DNA of 64,000 bases, from assembly GCA_017625565.1 (NCBI GenBank), contig JAGAKN010000004.1, positions 1-64,000 on the forward strand, read 5' to 3'. The position numbers and the translations under genes were made by a program. Under the pieces are notes generated by a model that saw nothing but the letters and a program-made list of their open reading frames with translations, searched no databases and was not told the DNA's origin. The stretch's first letter is position 1, and every line of letters begins with the position of its first letter. This document shows, piece by piece, positions 26,646 to 34,854 of the stretch. The DNA is from Clostridia bacterium (GTDB lineage: Bacteria; Bacillota; Clostridia; Christensenellales; Borkfalkiaceae).

Positions 26646-27080
26646 TTACAAATCCTTTTTCATCTCCAAAGCGTCTTCGCCGTCCGCGTAATAACGCTTC
26701 CTTTCCCGCGTCCTTTCAAACCCACGCGATTGATATAACCCGATCGCCGAACGGTTTCCGACGCGCACTTCTAAAAACGTCCGCGTCGCGCCACGCTCCT
26801 TTGCCGTTTGCAACAAAGCGTCCGTCAACGCACCGCCAAGCCCTTTACTGCGCTCGCTTTCCGCGACGGCAACTTTCCAAATTTCCGAATCTTCAAACAA
26901 CGCCGTTCCGCATGAAAACCCTACGACTTTCCCGTCCCTTTCCGCGACGTAGCCGAAAACGTCCGCGCGAGCAAATTCCGCCGTCCAGGCTTCTTCCGTC
27001 CAAGCGTCGGGGAAACATTCCCGTTCCAGCCCCGCAATCGCGGAAATATCGAATTTCGTCCAAGCCCTGATCGTAAACAC
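26646..27080 (-). CDS. rimI: Ribosomal protein S18-alanine N-acetyltransferase RimI
   Basis: A 144-residue GNAT acetyltransferase that acetylates the N-terminus of ribosomal protein S18. The acetyl-CoA loop VAVAESERSKGLGGALTDAL is near residue 70, and the downstream LEVRVGNRSAIGLYQSRGF near 98 matches RimI. It abuts tsaB with no gap, the conserved bacterial order tsaE-tsaB-rimI. Confidence 0.93.
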   Translation of the reverse strand: MFTIRAWTKFDISAIAGLERECFPDAWTEEAWTAEFARADVFGYVAERDGKVVGFSCGTALFEDSEIWKVAVAESERSKGLGGALTDALLQTAKERGATRTFLEVRVGNRSAIGLYQSRGFERTRERKRYYADGEDALEMKKDL

Positions 27081-27716
27081 TTACTTACCGCCTTGGTTAA
27101 GCTCTGCGGAGCTTTTGCGAATATACAGCGCCGTCAACTCCCCGAAATTCCCTTTTTCGCTAAGCGCGAGCGTTGCGTTTTTCAAACCTTCGACGGGATC
27201 AACCGTTTGTATGTTTGCCTTTTCCGACAAGGGCAAGCTCGTCGACGAAAGCAAGGCATAGCCGTTTGCGTGTAAATCCAAGACTTCCGTTTCGCTCACG
27301 TAAGCAGGGGGAAAAACGATTTTTCCTGTTTCGTCATAACCGCAAGCGTAATAATACCCGTGACCTGCGTCTATCAAACAGAGTTTTTTTCCGTCGCGAT
27401 CTAACGTATTATATGCCAAAACGTCAAAAGAAGTGACGGGCAACGCAGGCTTTCCTAATGCCGAACAAAACCCCTTAACCGCCGAAATACCGATCCTGAT
27501 CCCCGTGAACGATCCCGCGCCGACGACGGACGCGAAGAAATCGCAATCTTCTAAACGCAAGTTTGCGCGTAAAAGCAATTCGTCGATAGCAGGCAACAAG
27601 GAAACGGAATGTTGCATAGCGCAATCAGAAATATAGGACGTGAAAATTTCCCCGTCCTTGCTTGCAACTGCAGTAAAATAATTTCCGCTGGTATCGATCG
27701 CTAAAAAGTTTTTCAA
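27081..27716 (-). CDS. tsaB: tRNA t6A synthesis protein TsaB
   Basis: A 211-residue ASKHA-fold protein. It dimerises with TsaD and, with TsaE, transfers threonylcarbamoyl to A37 of ANN-reading tRNAs. It begins AIDTSGNYFTA and contains GAGSFTGIRIGISAVKGF near residue 66, the typical TsaB signature. It overlaps tsaE by 4 bp and abuts rimI. TsaD is not in this window. Confidence 0.94.
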   Translation of the reverse strand: MKNFLAIDTSGNYFTAVASKDGEIFTSYISDCAMQHSVSLLPAIDELLLRANLRLEDCDFFASVVGAGSFTGIRIGISAVKGFCSALGKPALPVTSFDVLAYNTLDRDGKKLCLIDAGHGYYYACGYDETGKIVFPPAYVSETEVLDLHANGYALLSSTSLPLSEKANIQTVDPVEGLKNATLALSEKGNFGELTALYIRKSSAELNQGGK

Positions 27717-28114
27717 TATTCTATCTCTCTTTCGGTTTCGCTAATTTTCCGTATGCGCACCCGTTTACAATCTGTCGGCAATAACGGCGCGATATTTTGC
27801 GACCATTCGATCAGGCAAATTCCGCCCATATCGAAATAATCCGCAAGCCCTAACTGTTCCGCTTGTTCTACACTCTCGATCCGATAACAGTCGTAATGAA
27901 ACAACCTACCGTCGTAATCGTTCATATACGCGTACGTGGGGCTCGTCACCTCTTCTTGAATACCCAAGCCCTTGGCTACGCCTTTGGAAAAGACCGTTTT
28001 CCCCGCGCCCATTTCACCGTCTAATAACACGACGTCGCCTGGACGGAGCGTCTTTGCATACGCGCAAGCAAACGTTTCCGTCTCCGCGCTTGTTGTCGTA
28101 ATTACCTTTGCCAT
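27713..28114 (-). CDS. tsaE: tRNA t6A synthesis ATPase TsaE
   Basis: A 133-residue ATPase of the t6A complex. Walker A is GEMGAGKTVFSKG near residue 33, followed by SPTYAYMNDY and FHYDCYRIE near 75. The start at 28114 (MAKVITTTSAETE) matches the family; a longer frame reads back through the promoter. A TATAAT element ends only six bases before this ATG and no SD sequence is present, so the message is probably leaderless. It heads the series tsaE-tsaB-rimI-hydrolase-murF-ddl. Confidence 0.93.
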   Translation of the reverse strand: MAKVITTTSAETETFACAYAKTLRPGDVVLLDGEMGAGKTVFSKGVAKGLGIQEEVTSPTYAYMNDYDGRLFHYDCYRIESVEQAEQLGLADYFDMGGICLIEWSQNIAPLLPTDCKRVRIRKISETEREIEY

Positions 28115-28120
28115 AATTCT

Positions 28121-28149
28121 ATTATAATACGAACGCAAAAATTTTGCAA
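28121..28149 (-). promoter_or_regulatory. Promoter of the tsaE operon (predicted leaderless start)
   Basis: Minus-strand TTGCAA (28144-28149), exactly 17 bp, TATAAT (28121-28126). Six bases separate the -10 from the tsaE ATG at 28114, so the expected transcription start falls on the start codon. Confidence 0.75.
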
Positions 28150-28167
28150 TCGTTTGAGCGTAAACTA

Positions 28168-28740
28168 CTAAATTTTCATCTTTTTTAGGAAATTCGACAA
28201 ACGTTTATAAAGGAGCACCGTCAACACCCCGATCGCTACGCTCTTAATTAAATTGAAAACGAGCAACGCCACCCAAAACTCTTCAAACATCGCGCTCGCG
28301 CCCGATTGAAAATAGAATGGGAAGACGATCAAGCGGTTGGCAAGTAGCGCCGTTCCCGTCGCGATCAAACACGCCACGCAAAGCGTCGAAATCACGACTG
28401 TAAAGCCTTTTCGATAGCAATAGACAATGGACGGGAGCAATAAGTACGAGCTCGTCACCAAAAAATTCGCAATTTCCCCAGCTCCGCCAGACGAAGAAGA
28501 TAACAGGCGCAAACTCTCTTTCAACAGACAAACGATTACCCCTTCGACAGGCCCTAACAAAAAGGATATGAGTATGATGAATACGTTTCCAAAATCCAGC
28601 TTTAAAAAGCTTGCCCCAAAAAGTGGCATCGGGATTTCCAAAAAGCTAACTACGTAGGAAAGCGCGACGAATACCGCCATCAGCGCGATACGTTTCGCCG
28701 AAAAACGTTGTTTGAGTGTTTTTTTGTTCGATTCTTGCAT
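28168..28740 (-). CDS. ribU: Riboflavin ECF transporter S component RibU
   Basis: A 190-residue S component with six membrane spans that binds riboflavin and joins the shared EcfAAT module. The N-terminal RFSAKRIALMAVFVALSYVVS contains the ECF AxxxA-like first span, and KLDFGNVFIILISFLLGP near residue 47 is typical of RibU. The FMN riboswitch and its terminator directly upstream confirm a riboflavin role. The RBS AGGAGG is adjacent to the terminator. The ECF ATPases are not in this window. Confidence 0.95.
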   Translation of the reverse strand: MQESNKKTLKQRFSAKRIALMAVFVALSYVVSFLEIPMPLFGASFLKLDFGNVFIILISFLLGPVEGVIVCLLKESLRLLSSSSGGAGEIANFLVTSSYLLLPSIVYCYRKGFTVVISTLCVACLIATGTALLANRLIVFPFYFQSGASAMFEEFWVALLVFNLIKSVAIGVLTVLLYKRLSNFLKKMKI

Positions 28741-28750
28741 AATACCTCCT

Positions 28751-28777
28751 AAAAAAATACGCCCTAAAAGGGCGTAT
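28751..28777 (-). terminator. FMN-controlled terminator upstream of ribU
   Basis: ATACGCCCT / AGGGCGTAT stem and a run of T on the minus strand immediately before the ribU RBS. It is the expression platform of the riboswitch. Confidence 0.9.
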
Positions 28778-28800
28778 CAAGGCATATTTCACCTATCTTT

Positions 28801-28911
28801 CTTTTCACATCCGGACTATTACCGTCGGTATCGGAATTCCACCGATTCGGGTGCAAGCGCACTTCGCAGACTATACTGCCGGTGGGGAATTACACCCCGC
28901 CCCAAAGAAAC
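28801..28911 (-). promoter_or_regulatory. FMN (RFN) riboswitch aptamer
   Basis: Read on the minus strand it has the conserved blocks GGGGCGGGGTG, AATTCCCCACCGGC, GGTGGAATTCCGAT, CCGACGGTAATAGTCCGGATG in order, the RFN element. FMN binding should favour the terminator at 28751-28777 and lower ribU expression. Confidence 0.95.
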
Positions 28912-28934
28912 CGTATGCAGTTGTTCTTTTCTTT

Positions 28935-28963
28935 ATTATAACGCTCCAAACGAAAACTGTCAA
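28935..28963 (-). promoter_or_regulatory. Promoter of the ribU transcript
   Basis: TTGACA (28958-28963, minus), 17 bp, TATAAT (28935-28940), immediately upstream of the FMN aptamer. Confidence 0.85.
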
Positions 28964-28973
28964 GCGAATGACT

Positions 28974-30503
28974 CTACACTTTCGGATTTTTTTCGTCAAT
29001 GCCTGCGATCGGGAATACCACGAAGAACGTACTGCCCTTCCCCACTTCGCTTTCCGCACCGAAAGCAAGCCCGTGTCTTTGGAAAATGGCTTTGACAATC
29101 GACAAACCCAAGCCCGTACCTTTGACGGGACGCTTGTGTGTTTCTTTCGCGCGGTAGTACCGATCCCAAATCGCCGAAATTTCTTCAGGAGCAATCCCTG
29201 CACCCGTATCCCGCACCTGAAAACGGAATTTTTTATCGTCTACTCGTTTTAAGGAAACGAAAATTTTCTTATCGTCGCCCGTGTAGTTGACGGCGTTCCC
29301 GATCAGGTTATACACCGCTTGCCCGATCAGACGTTCATCTACTTCCGCGTACAAATCCCCGTCGATATCGACAACCAACTCGTACCCCTGAGAATCCTGT
29401 AAATATCCAAAACGGGACACGATTTCTTCCACGTATTCCGACATATTCACTTCTCTGAATTTCACGACGTCTAGCGACGCCTGCATTTTGGAAAGATTTA
29501 ATACGTCGTCGACAAGCGACGCCAAGCGATCGGCTTCATCCACGATAATCTGCGCATGTTTGTTGCGTTTTTCAGGGATCGCCCCCGAAATCTCCATAAT
29601 CATCGACGCATATCCTTTAATCATCGTCAACGGCGTTTTAAAATCATGCGAAACGTTGGCGATTAACTCCTTTTGCATTCGATCCGTTTTCGATAACTCG
29701 TCACGCGCGAAATTGAGCGAGTCCGCAAGCTCCACCATCTCTTTCCCGTAATCCGAGCCGTGGAAGTCCACGGAAAAATCCCCTTCCGCAAGCCTTCTTG
29801 CCTTTTTCGTCATCGCGTCGATCGGTTTGACGATCCACCCGGCAACGGCGCTGGACACGGCAAACGACGCAATAAAAATGAAAAACGAAACGGATACCGT
29901 TCTCCCCAACATTTTGGTGGCAACCGCTTCGGCGAACTCCATCGACCGCCCGACGTACAGGTAAGCATCCGTTTGTCCAAACAACGGCAAATTCGCGCCG
30001 TAAACGTACTCCCCGTCGCCTTGATAAACAACGAAGTCTACGTCTTTGTTTTGGAGTTTATTATAAAGCGTCGCAAATTCTTTCGAATAATCCAACATCT
30101 CTTCGTACTCGGGCGCGTTGGGATCGAAATTGACTTCTTTTGGGAATAACACTTCCCCGTCGGCGTTAAGTATCGCAAGCCGTACGTTATGCGTTTGCGC
30201 CAAGTATCGCAAATATCCAGCGTAGTTATCGTTGATCCATTCTGGCGGACCTGCGTGGATTGCCGTTTCAATCTTTTTTCCTGCTTCGCTGACGTCTTTT
30301 CTCGCTTGATCTTTATACGAGCGTTCTAAAAGCATTTGTTGCGAAATCCCCAACGTGATTACGACAAAAAGCGACAACGTTGCGAAAATTGCCCAAATTA
30401 GGAAATATACGCTAGTACTACGTTGCCGTTTTTGATAATGACGCGGAGGTTTTCGTCCAACGTATTTGTCCTTGCGCCGTACGCGCTTTTTCCCTTTTCC
30501 CAT
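28974..30503 (-). CDS. Membrane sensor histidine kinase
   Basis: A 509-residue kinase. A basic N-terminus precedes TM1 (about residues 37-58); an extracellular sensor of about 130 residues and TM2 (about 185-205) follow. Then come a HAMP domain beginning WIVKPIDAMTKKARRLAEGDF, the HisKA box VSHDFKTPLTMIKGY (phosphorylated His near 299), and a HATPase with N box, DTGAGIAPEEI and GTGLGLSIVKAI. The partner response regulator lies directly upstream; its TAA is 4 bp before this ATG. The signal is unknown. The start at 30503 is chosen for position relative to that stop; a frame 11 codons longer would overlap the regulator. Confidence 0.92.
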   Translation of the reverse strand: MGKGKKRVRRKDKYVGRKPPRHYQKRQRSTSVYFLIWAIFATLSLFVVITLGISQQMLLERSYKDQARKDVSEAGKKIETAIHAGPPEWINDNYAGYLRYLAQTHNVRLAILNADGEVLFPKEVNFDPNAPEYEEMLDYSKEFATLYNKLQNKDVDFVVYQGDGEYVYGANLPLFGQTDAYLYVGRSMEFAEAVATKMLGRTVSVSFFIFIASFAVSSAVAGWIVKPIDAMTKKARRLAEGDFSVDFHGSDYGKEMVELADSLNFARDELSKTDRMQKELIANVSHDFKTPLTMIKGYASMIMEISGAIPEKRNKHAQIIVDEADRLASLVDDVLNLSKMQASLDVVKFREVNMSEYVEEIVSRFGYLQDSQGYELVVDIDGDLYAEVDERLIGQAVYNLIGNAVNYTGDDKKIFVSLKRVDDKKFRFQVRDTGAGIAPEEISAIWDRYYRAKETHKRPVKGTGLGLSIVKAIFQRHGLAFGAESEVGKGSTFFVVFPIAGIDEKNPKV

Positions 30504-30507
30504 AGCC

Positions 30508-31173
30508 TTATTCTTCGAATTTATACCCAAGACCACGAAGCGTGACGATAAACTTCCGATAATCTTTCAAGTTCCCACGGAGCATTTTTATATGCGTGTC
30601 CACCGTGCGGTCGTCGCCGTAAAAATCAAACCCCCACACGTCGCATAACAGCTTTTCCCTCGTCAAAGCGATCCCTTTATTGCGGACGAGATAAAAAAGA
30701 AGTTCGTATTCTTTCGGGGTGAGCTCGGCTTTCACTCCGTCGACGTAAACGTTTCTGCCAGCCATATCGATTTCCAAGCCTTCGAATTTCAAAATTTCAT
30801 TCCCCGACGGCTTGGCGTTGTGACGTTTGGTGACGACGTTGATACGCGCCATTACTTCCTTGGGTGAAAAAGGTTTGGTGACGTAATCGTCTACCCCGAG
30901 TTCGAACGCAAACAGTTTGTCGTATTCTTCTCCGCGCGCAGACAACATAATCACGGGAATATCCTTGGTTTTCTTAATCTCTTTTACCGCGGAAAACCCG
31001 TCCAAATAAGGCATCATCACGTCCATTAAAATAAGATCGTAATCGTTTTCACGGCACAAGCGTACCGCTTCTCTTCCATCCGAAGCTTCGTAGGCTTCGT
31101 TGCCTTCAAACTCCACGTATTCCCGTAAGACGTTGCGGATCATTTCTTCGTCGTCGACAATCAAAATTTTCAT
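30508..31173 (-). CDS. OmpR/PhoB-family response regulator
   Basis: A 221-residue regulator. The receiver domain (1-115) has acidic residues IVDDEE, the phosphoacceptor Asp in DLILMDVMMP (about 51) and the conserved Lys in DYVTKPFSP (about 100). A winged-helix DNA-binding domain (about 125-221) ends RTVDTHIKMLRGNL ... TLRGLGYKFEE. It forms a two-component pair with the downstream kinase. The target genes cannot be told from the sequence. Confidence 0.95.
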   Translation of the reverse strand: MKILIVDDEEMIRNVLREYVEFEGNEAYEASDGREAVRLCRENDYDLILMDVMMPYLDGFSAVKEIKKTKDIPVIMLSARGEEYDKLFAFELGVDDYVTKPFSPKEVMARINVVTKRHNAKPSGNEILKFEGLEIDMAGRNVYVDGVKAELTPKEYELLFYLVRNKGIALTREKLLCDVWGFDFYGDDRTVDTHIKMLRGNLKDYRKFIVTLRGLGYKFEE

Positions 31174-31216
31174 AAGTACCTTCCCCTAACGTTGTTTTTT
31201 TATCCTGATATATATA

Positions 31217-31245
31217 TTTATAACCAAATTTTGTTAAATCTACAA
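31217..31245 (-). promoter_or_regulatory. Candidate promoter of the two-component operon
   Basis: TTGTAG (31240-31245, minus), 17 bp, TATAAA (31217-31222). Confidence 0.5.
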
Positions 31246-31306
31246 CGCAAAACCGTGAAAGATTGATGAAAAATTATTTTTTCATCCTTTTTTTGCAAAA
31301 TCACAA

Positions 31307-31340
31307 AGAGAAACGGGCTTGCGTGCAAGCCCGTTTCTCT
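31307..31340. terminator. Hairpin downstream of ymxH
   Basis: A perfect stem of about 15 bp (AGAGAAACGGGCTTG and its complement) right after the ymxH stop, with only a weak T-rich tail on the minus strand. Confidence 0.6.
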
Positions 31341-31342
31341 GT

Positions 31343-31660
31343 TTATTCAAAATCCTCATACGTTCTTTCCCGTGGTGGATCGTTCGGCGGACAATTCTTT
31401 CCGCCCTTATTTCCCCCGTTTTGCCGTTTAGGAAGCCCGACGTCGACGAGTATAACGTCTTCACCGATCTTGACAATGCGTCGCAAATCGATAAACAACT
31501 CGCTTTTCTTAAACGCAAAGCCACGCCCCCCGGGCACAACGATCCCGATCCATTTATTCTCGGGATAACAAAGCGCAACGTCGCACACTCTCCCAAGCTT
31601 TTTTCCGTCTTGCGTATTGACTACCTCTTTCGCGCGAAGTTCCGAGAATGATAACTCCAT
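31343..31660 (-). CDS. YlmC/YmxH-family PRC-barrel protein
   Basis: A 105-residue protein with an N-terminal PRC-barrel (MELSFSELRAKEVVNTQDGKKLGRVCDVAL) and a Gly/Asn/Pro-rich tail. This family is almost restricted to endospore formers and lies next to sigG in clostridia, as here. Its role is unknown but tied to sporulation by context. The start at 31660 has AAGGAG at correct spacing; an upstream ATG would add 15 unrelated residues. Confidence 0.87.
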   Translation of the reverse strand: MELSFSELRAKEVVNTQDGKKLGRVCDVALCYPENKWIGIVVPGGRGFAFKKSELFIDLRRIVKIGEDVILVDVGLPKRQNGGNKGGKNCPPNDPPRERTYEDFE

Positions 31661-31729
31661 AACATACTCCTTGCAAAAAAAACGTTCCACTAATACTATA
31701 TGCAAGGAGCAGGAAAAATGTGTCGTTTT

Positions 31730-32497
31730 TTAAGAAATATTCAATCGAATGTTGTTTAACGCGTTCTTTTCCAGACGGGAAACTTGCGCTTGGGAAATCC
31801 CGACTTCTTCGGAAATTTCCGTTTGCGTCTTGCCTTCGTAGTACCGCAAAAACAGGATTTTCTTTTCCCGATCGCCCAACCTGGACATCGCTTCGCTTAA
31901 AGCAACGTGTTCCGTCCAAATCTCGTCCGTGTTTTTCTCGTCGCAAAGCTGATCCATTAAAAGTAGCGTATCCCCCGCTTTGTTGTATACGGGTTCATAT
32001 AACGACACGGGATCGGAAATCGCGTCGAGCGCGTACACCACTTCCCGTTCTGCGACTTTTAAACTCTCGGCGATCCGTTCGATCGTCGCTTCTTCGTCGC
32101 GCGCTTCGATTTCTTCGCGCGCTTTCAACACCTTATACGCCATATCCCGAATGGAACGGGAAACACGGAGCGAGTTCCCGTCACGCAAATACCGCTTGAT
32201 TTCCCCAACGATCATCGGTACGGCGTAGGTGGAGAATTTCACGCCCACACGCGTATCAAACCCGTCGATCGCCTTGATCAAGCCCACGCACCCGGCTTGG
32301 AATACGTCGTCCGCGCCAAGATGTTTGATACGGAAACGCTTGACAAGCGATAACACAAGTCGCATATTCCCAATGATAAACCGATCGCGGGCTTCCTTGT
32401 CGCCGTTTTTTAACTTGAGCATCAGTTCTTCGTTTTCTTTGGCGGTTAAACGGGGTAATCCCGTCGTATCCACACCGCAAATTTCCACTTTTTGCAT
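31730..32497 (-). CDS. sigG: Sporulation sigma factor SigG
   Basis: A 255-residue late-forespore sigma factor. The N-terminus QKVEICGVDTTGLPRL is the SigG-specific segment. Region 2 (FIIGNMRLVLSLVKRF, DDVFQAGCVGLIKAIDGFD, FSTYAVPMIVGEIKRYLRD), region 3, and region 4 (ILFLRYYEGKTQTEISEEVGISQAQVSRLEKN) are complete. It follows sigE after 84 bp, as in Bacillus and most clostridia. No convincing sigma-F promoter was found directly upstream, so it may also depend on read-through from spoIIG. Confidence 0.97.
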   Translation of the reverse strand: MQKVEICGVDTTGLPRLTAKENEELMLKLKNGDKEARDRFIIGNMRLVLSLVKRFRIKHLGADDVFQAGCVGLIKAIDGFDTRVGVKFSTYAVPMIVGEIKRYLRDGNSLRVSRSIRDMAYKVLKAREEIEARDEEATIERIAESLKVAEREVVYALDAISDPVSLYEPVYNKAGDTLLLMDQLCDEKNTDEIWTEHVALSEAMSRLGDREKKILFLRYYEGKTQTEISEEVGISQAQVSRLEKNALNNIRLNIS

Positions 32498-32581
32498 ACC
32501 GTTTCACTCTCCTTGTCGTATGTAGCCAAGACAAAAAAACAAGGGCAGGTATGCGTTGAGTATGCGCAAGTTTGAAAATTT

Positions 32582-33295
32582 TTATTCCATTTTTGCAATT
32601 TCCTTTTTCAAACGCAGGATAATTTTTTTCTCCAAACGGGATATGTAGCTTTGAGAAATCCCCAAAAGATCCGCCACGTCCTTTTGCGTCATTTCTTCTC
32701 CACCGCCCAGCCCGAACCGCAAAAACATAATCTTCCGTTCCCGTTCGGACAATCGCCTTAACGCTTCTTTCAGTTGTTCTTTTTCCGCATTGGATTCGAT
32801 ATCCCCGTAAACGCTCTCCGCAGGCGTGCCAAGTACGTCCGAAAGCAACAACTCGTTTCCTTCAAAATCGGTATTCAATGGCTCGTCAAAAGAAACTTCG
32901 CTCTTTAAACGCGCCGTACGCCGTAAATACATCAAAATCTCGTTTTCAATGCAACGGGACGCGTAAGTCGCTAGCTTAATATTCTTGTCCGTTTTAAAGG
33001 AATTGATCGCCTTGATAAGCCCGATCGTGCCGATAGAAATCAAGTCGTCGTTTTCCACGCCCGTGTTATCGAATTTCCGCGCAATATAGACAACCAACCG
33101 CAAATTGTGTTGGATGAGCGCCGATTTCGCGCGTTCTTTCTCCCCTTCTTCTGCTAGCAAAATAAGCATTTTGCTTTCTTCTTCCGCCGAGAGTGGCAAG
33201 GGCAAGGCTTCCCCGTTTCCGCAAACGTAATCCACGTCCACCGTTTTCCCCAACATCTTTCGTATAAGCTTTTCCAAGAATGCATACATTTTCAT
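32582..33295 (-). CDS. sigE: Sporulation sigma factor SigE (pro-form)
   Basis: A 237-residue mother-cell sigma factor. Regions 2-4 are clear ([67 protein letters not shown]). The N-terminal ~25 residues, beginning [16 protein letters not shown], form the hydrophobic/basic pro-sequence cleaved by SpoIIGA, which is encoded just upstream. SigE acts in the mother cell after asymmetric division. RBS GGTGAGAG. Confidence 0.97.
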   Translation of the reverse strand: MKMYAFLEKLIRKMLGKTVDVDYVCGNGEALPLPLSAEEESKMLILLAEEGEKERAKSALIQHNLRLVVYIARKFDNTGVENDDLISIGTIGLIKAINSFKTDKNIKLATYASRCIENEILMYLRRTARLKSEVSFDEPLNTDFEGNELLLSDVLGTPAESVYGDIESNAEKEQLKEALRRLSERERKIMFLRFGLGGGEEMTQKDVADLLGISQSYISRLEKKIILRLKKEIAKME

Positions 33296-33306
33296 CTCTC
33301 ACCATC

Positions 33307-34110
33307 CTACACCGTGCGACCGTTCAACAGTACTTTATATTCTCTCGATAACATATTCGCCGAAACGGCAAAATATACCGCCTTTTCGGAATTTTCCACA
33401 CCTGCACCGTACACTTGCACTTCCCCACGGTACAGGGGAACGCGTTTCTTCCCGCCGAGCGTATTAATTTCCGTATATGCTTCGGGAACGCCGTAAAGCG
33501 AAAGCTCGCCAAATAGCTCGTAGGCAATTTCCGGCGAAAGAAAACACACGGGCAAGCCGTCTTTTTCTGCTCGGTTTCCCGTATCTAAAAACCCGTTTGC
33601 ATAAACGATATTCCCCCGAAACGTCAGCCTGCATTCGTAAATAAACCCGTACAACCTTTTTCTTTGGTAAAGTTTCTCCACCGACCAAAGCGTAATGCAA
33701 GTAAGTAGCGCGAATGCGAGTAGGGTTACCCAAGTGGGTAGGCGCGACGTCGAAAATCCGTTCGCATAGGAAAACCGTTGACTAACGCCGAGCAAAACTC
33801 CACCAAAACCAAAACTAAACGCAAAGAAAAAGAATGCCGTCAACGCATACCTGCCCCATTCCTTTTTCGTTTTTACCCGATCGACGACAAGCAAACTGAG
33901 CAAAAACCCCATCGAAAACTTCAAAACGAAACGCCAACCGTTCGCAAGGGTAAGTAGTGGAAAAATCAAGGCGAAAACTCCACCGAGCGTTGCGGAAAGA
34001 AGCACTCGTTTCCAAACGATTTTGACTTTCGTCGCCTTGAGCGATAGAACGAGCAATACGCCGTCCAACAAAAAATTCTCCAAAAACGCGTATTCGATAT
34101 AAATTTCCAT
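33307..34110 (-). CDS. spoIIGA: Sigma-E processing peptidase SpoIIGA
   Basis: A 267-residue membrane aspartic protease that cleaves pro-SigE. Five N-terminal spans (about residues 1-145, starting MEIYIEYAFLENFLLDG) precede the cytoplasmic protease domain. Its catalytic motif FLDTGNRAE is near residue 170, and PVCFLSPE follows. The start at 34110 has GGGAG; an upstream start adds an unrelated 13 residues. It is followed by sigE after 12 bp, the classical spoIIG operon. Transcription is probably Spo0A-dependent (box at 34169-34176). Confidence 0.95.
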   Translation of the reverse strand: MEIYIEYAFLENFLLDGVLLVLSLKATKVKIVWKRVLLSATLGGVFALIFPLLTLANGWRFVLKFSMGFLLSLLVVDRVKTKKEWGRYALTAFFFFAFSFGFGGVLLGVSQRFSYANGFSTSRLPTWVTLLAFALLTCITLWSVEKLYQRKRLYGFIYECRLTFRGNIVYANGFLDTGNRAEKDGLPVCFLSPEIAYELFGELSLYGVPEAYTEINTLGGKKRVPLYRGEVQVYGAGVENSEKAVYFAVSANMLSREYKVLLNGRTV

Positions 34111-34131
34111 CACGCTTCTCCCTTGCCTTTG

Positions 34132-34176
34132 AGTATACAGGTTTGGCAAAGCAAAATAAAAACGCCTTTTGTCGAA
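34132..34176 (-). promoter_or_regulatory. spoIIG promoter with Spo0A box
   Basis: Minus-strand TATACT with TG upstream (34132-34137) has no good -35 at 17 bp. A perfect TTGTCGAA (plus strand, 34169-34176) lies at about -44 to -51. In Bacillus the spoIIG promoter likewise has a poor -35 arrangement and depends on Spo0A boxes in this region. Confidence 0.6.
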
Positions 34177-34188
34177 AGGCGTTTTTTA
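34156..34188. terminator. Bidirectional terminator of the smc-phosphatase series
   Basis: AACGCCTTT / AAAGGCGTT stem with T tracts on both sides, lying between the phosphatase stop and the spoIIG promoter; its loop and arm overlap the Spo0A box. Confidence 0.8.
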
Positions 34189-34209
34189 TCGTCATTTTGG
34201 TTTCAAGCG

Positions 34210-34845
34210 TTAATATAAATTTTTTGCAGGTACGGTTTTATAATCGGCTAAAAACTCGTCGATGCCGAGCGCTACAATCGCAAACCGTCCGTTTTCGTAG
34301 GCAATTTCCGTGACGGAGTTGTTGGATACGACGGGTAGCGTAGCAATCTTTTCGATCGGGATTTGTTTCCATGCGCAAATTAGCGTCCGCAAAACTCCGC
34401 CGTGCGTTGCAATAAACACCGTTTGCCCGTCGTGTTTTTTCGCAATCTCTTCCACTGCGGCAAGCGCACGGATTTGCACGTCGAAAAAACTCTCGCCACC
34501 GTCGATTTTTCCGCCCTTTTGATAGCTGGCGTAGGCTTCGGGATATTCTTTCACGACGTCGGCTATGTATTGATCTTCCCATACCCCCACGTCAATTTCC
34601 CGCAAGCGTTTTTCGGGGGAAATAGGCAAACCCAAAGCGTTCGCCAAAGGCATAGCCGTATCCATCGCCCGACGTAAATCACTGGAATAGATCGCGTCTA
34701 CCGCGTAGGTTTTTGCAACGTACTCCGCCGTGCGCAACGCTTGTTCCTTGCCCAAAGGCGTCAACGGAATATCCTTGTGTCCCGTGAGTTTTTTTAAATG
34801 ATTATATTCGCTGTATCCGTGACGGACGATTAATAATTTCGTCAT
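34210..34845 (-). CDS. Histidine phosphatase (phosphoglycerate mutase-like)
   Basis: A 211-residue histidine phosphatase. The phosphoacceptor motif LIVRHGYSEYN is at residues 4-14, followed by SDLRRAMDTA (about 57), the glutamate in REIDVGVWE (about 87) and the second His in IATHGGVLRTLI (about 148). The family includes broad-specificity phosphatases and CobC-like enzymes; the substrate is not evident. It follows yraN after 9 bp. Confidence 0.9.
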   Translation of the reverse strand: MTKLLIVRHGYSEYNHLKKLTGHKDIPLTPLGKEQALRTAEYVAKTYAVDAIYSSDLRRAMDTAMPLANALGLPISPEKRLREIDVGVWEDQYIADVVKEYPEAYASYQKGGKIDGGESFFDVQIRALAAVEEIAKKHDGQTVFIATHGGVLRTLICAWKQIPIEKIATLPVVSNNSVTEIAYENGRFAIVALGIDEFLADYKTVPAKNLY

Positions 34846-34854
34846 ATATTCTTC

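Noticed and set aside
32498-32581. Sigma-F promoter of sigG
   Set aside because: GCATA occurs twice on the minus strand, but no GG-rich -10 lies 14-17 bp downstream of either.
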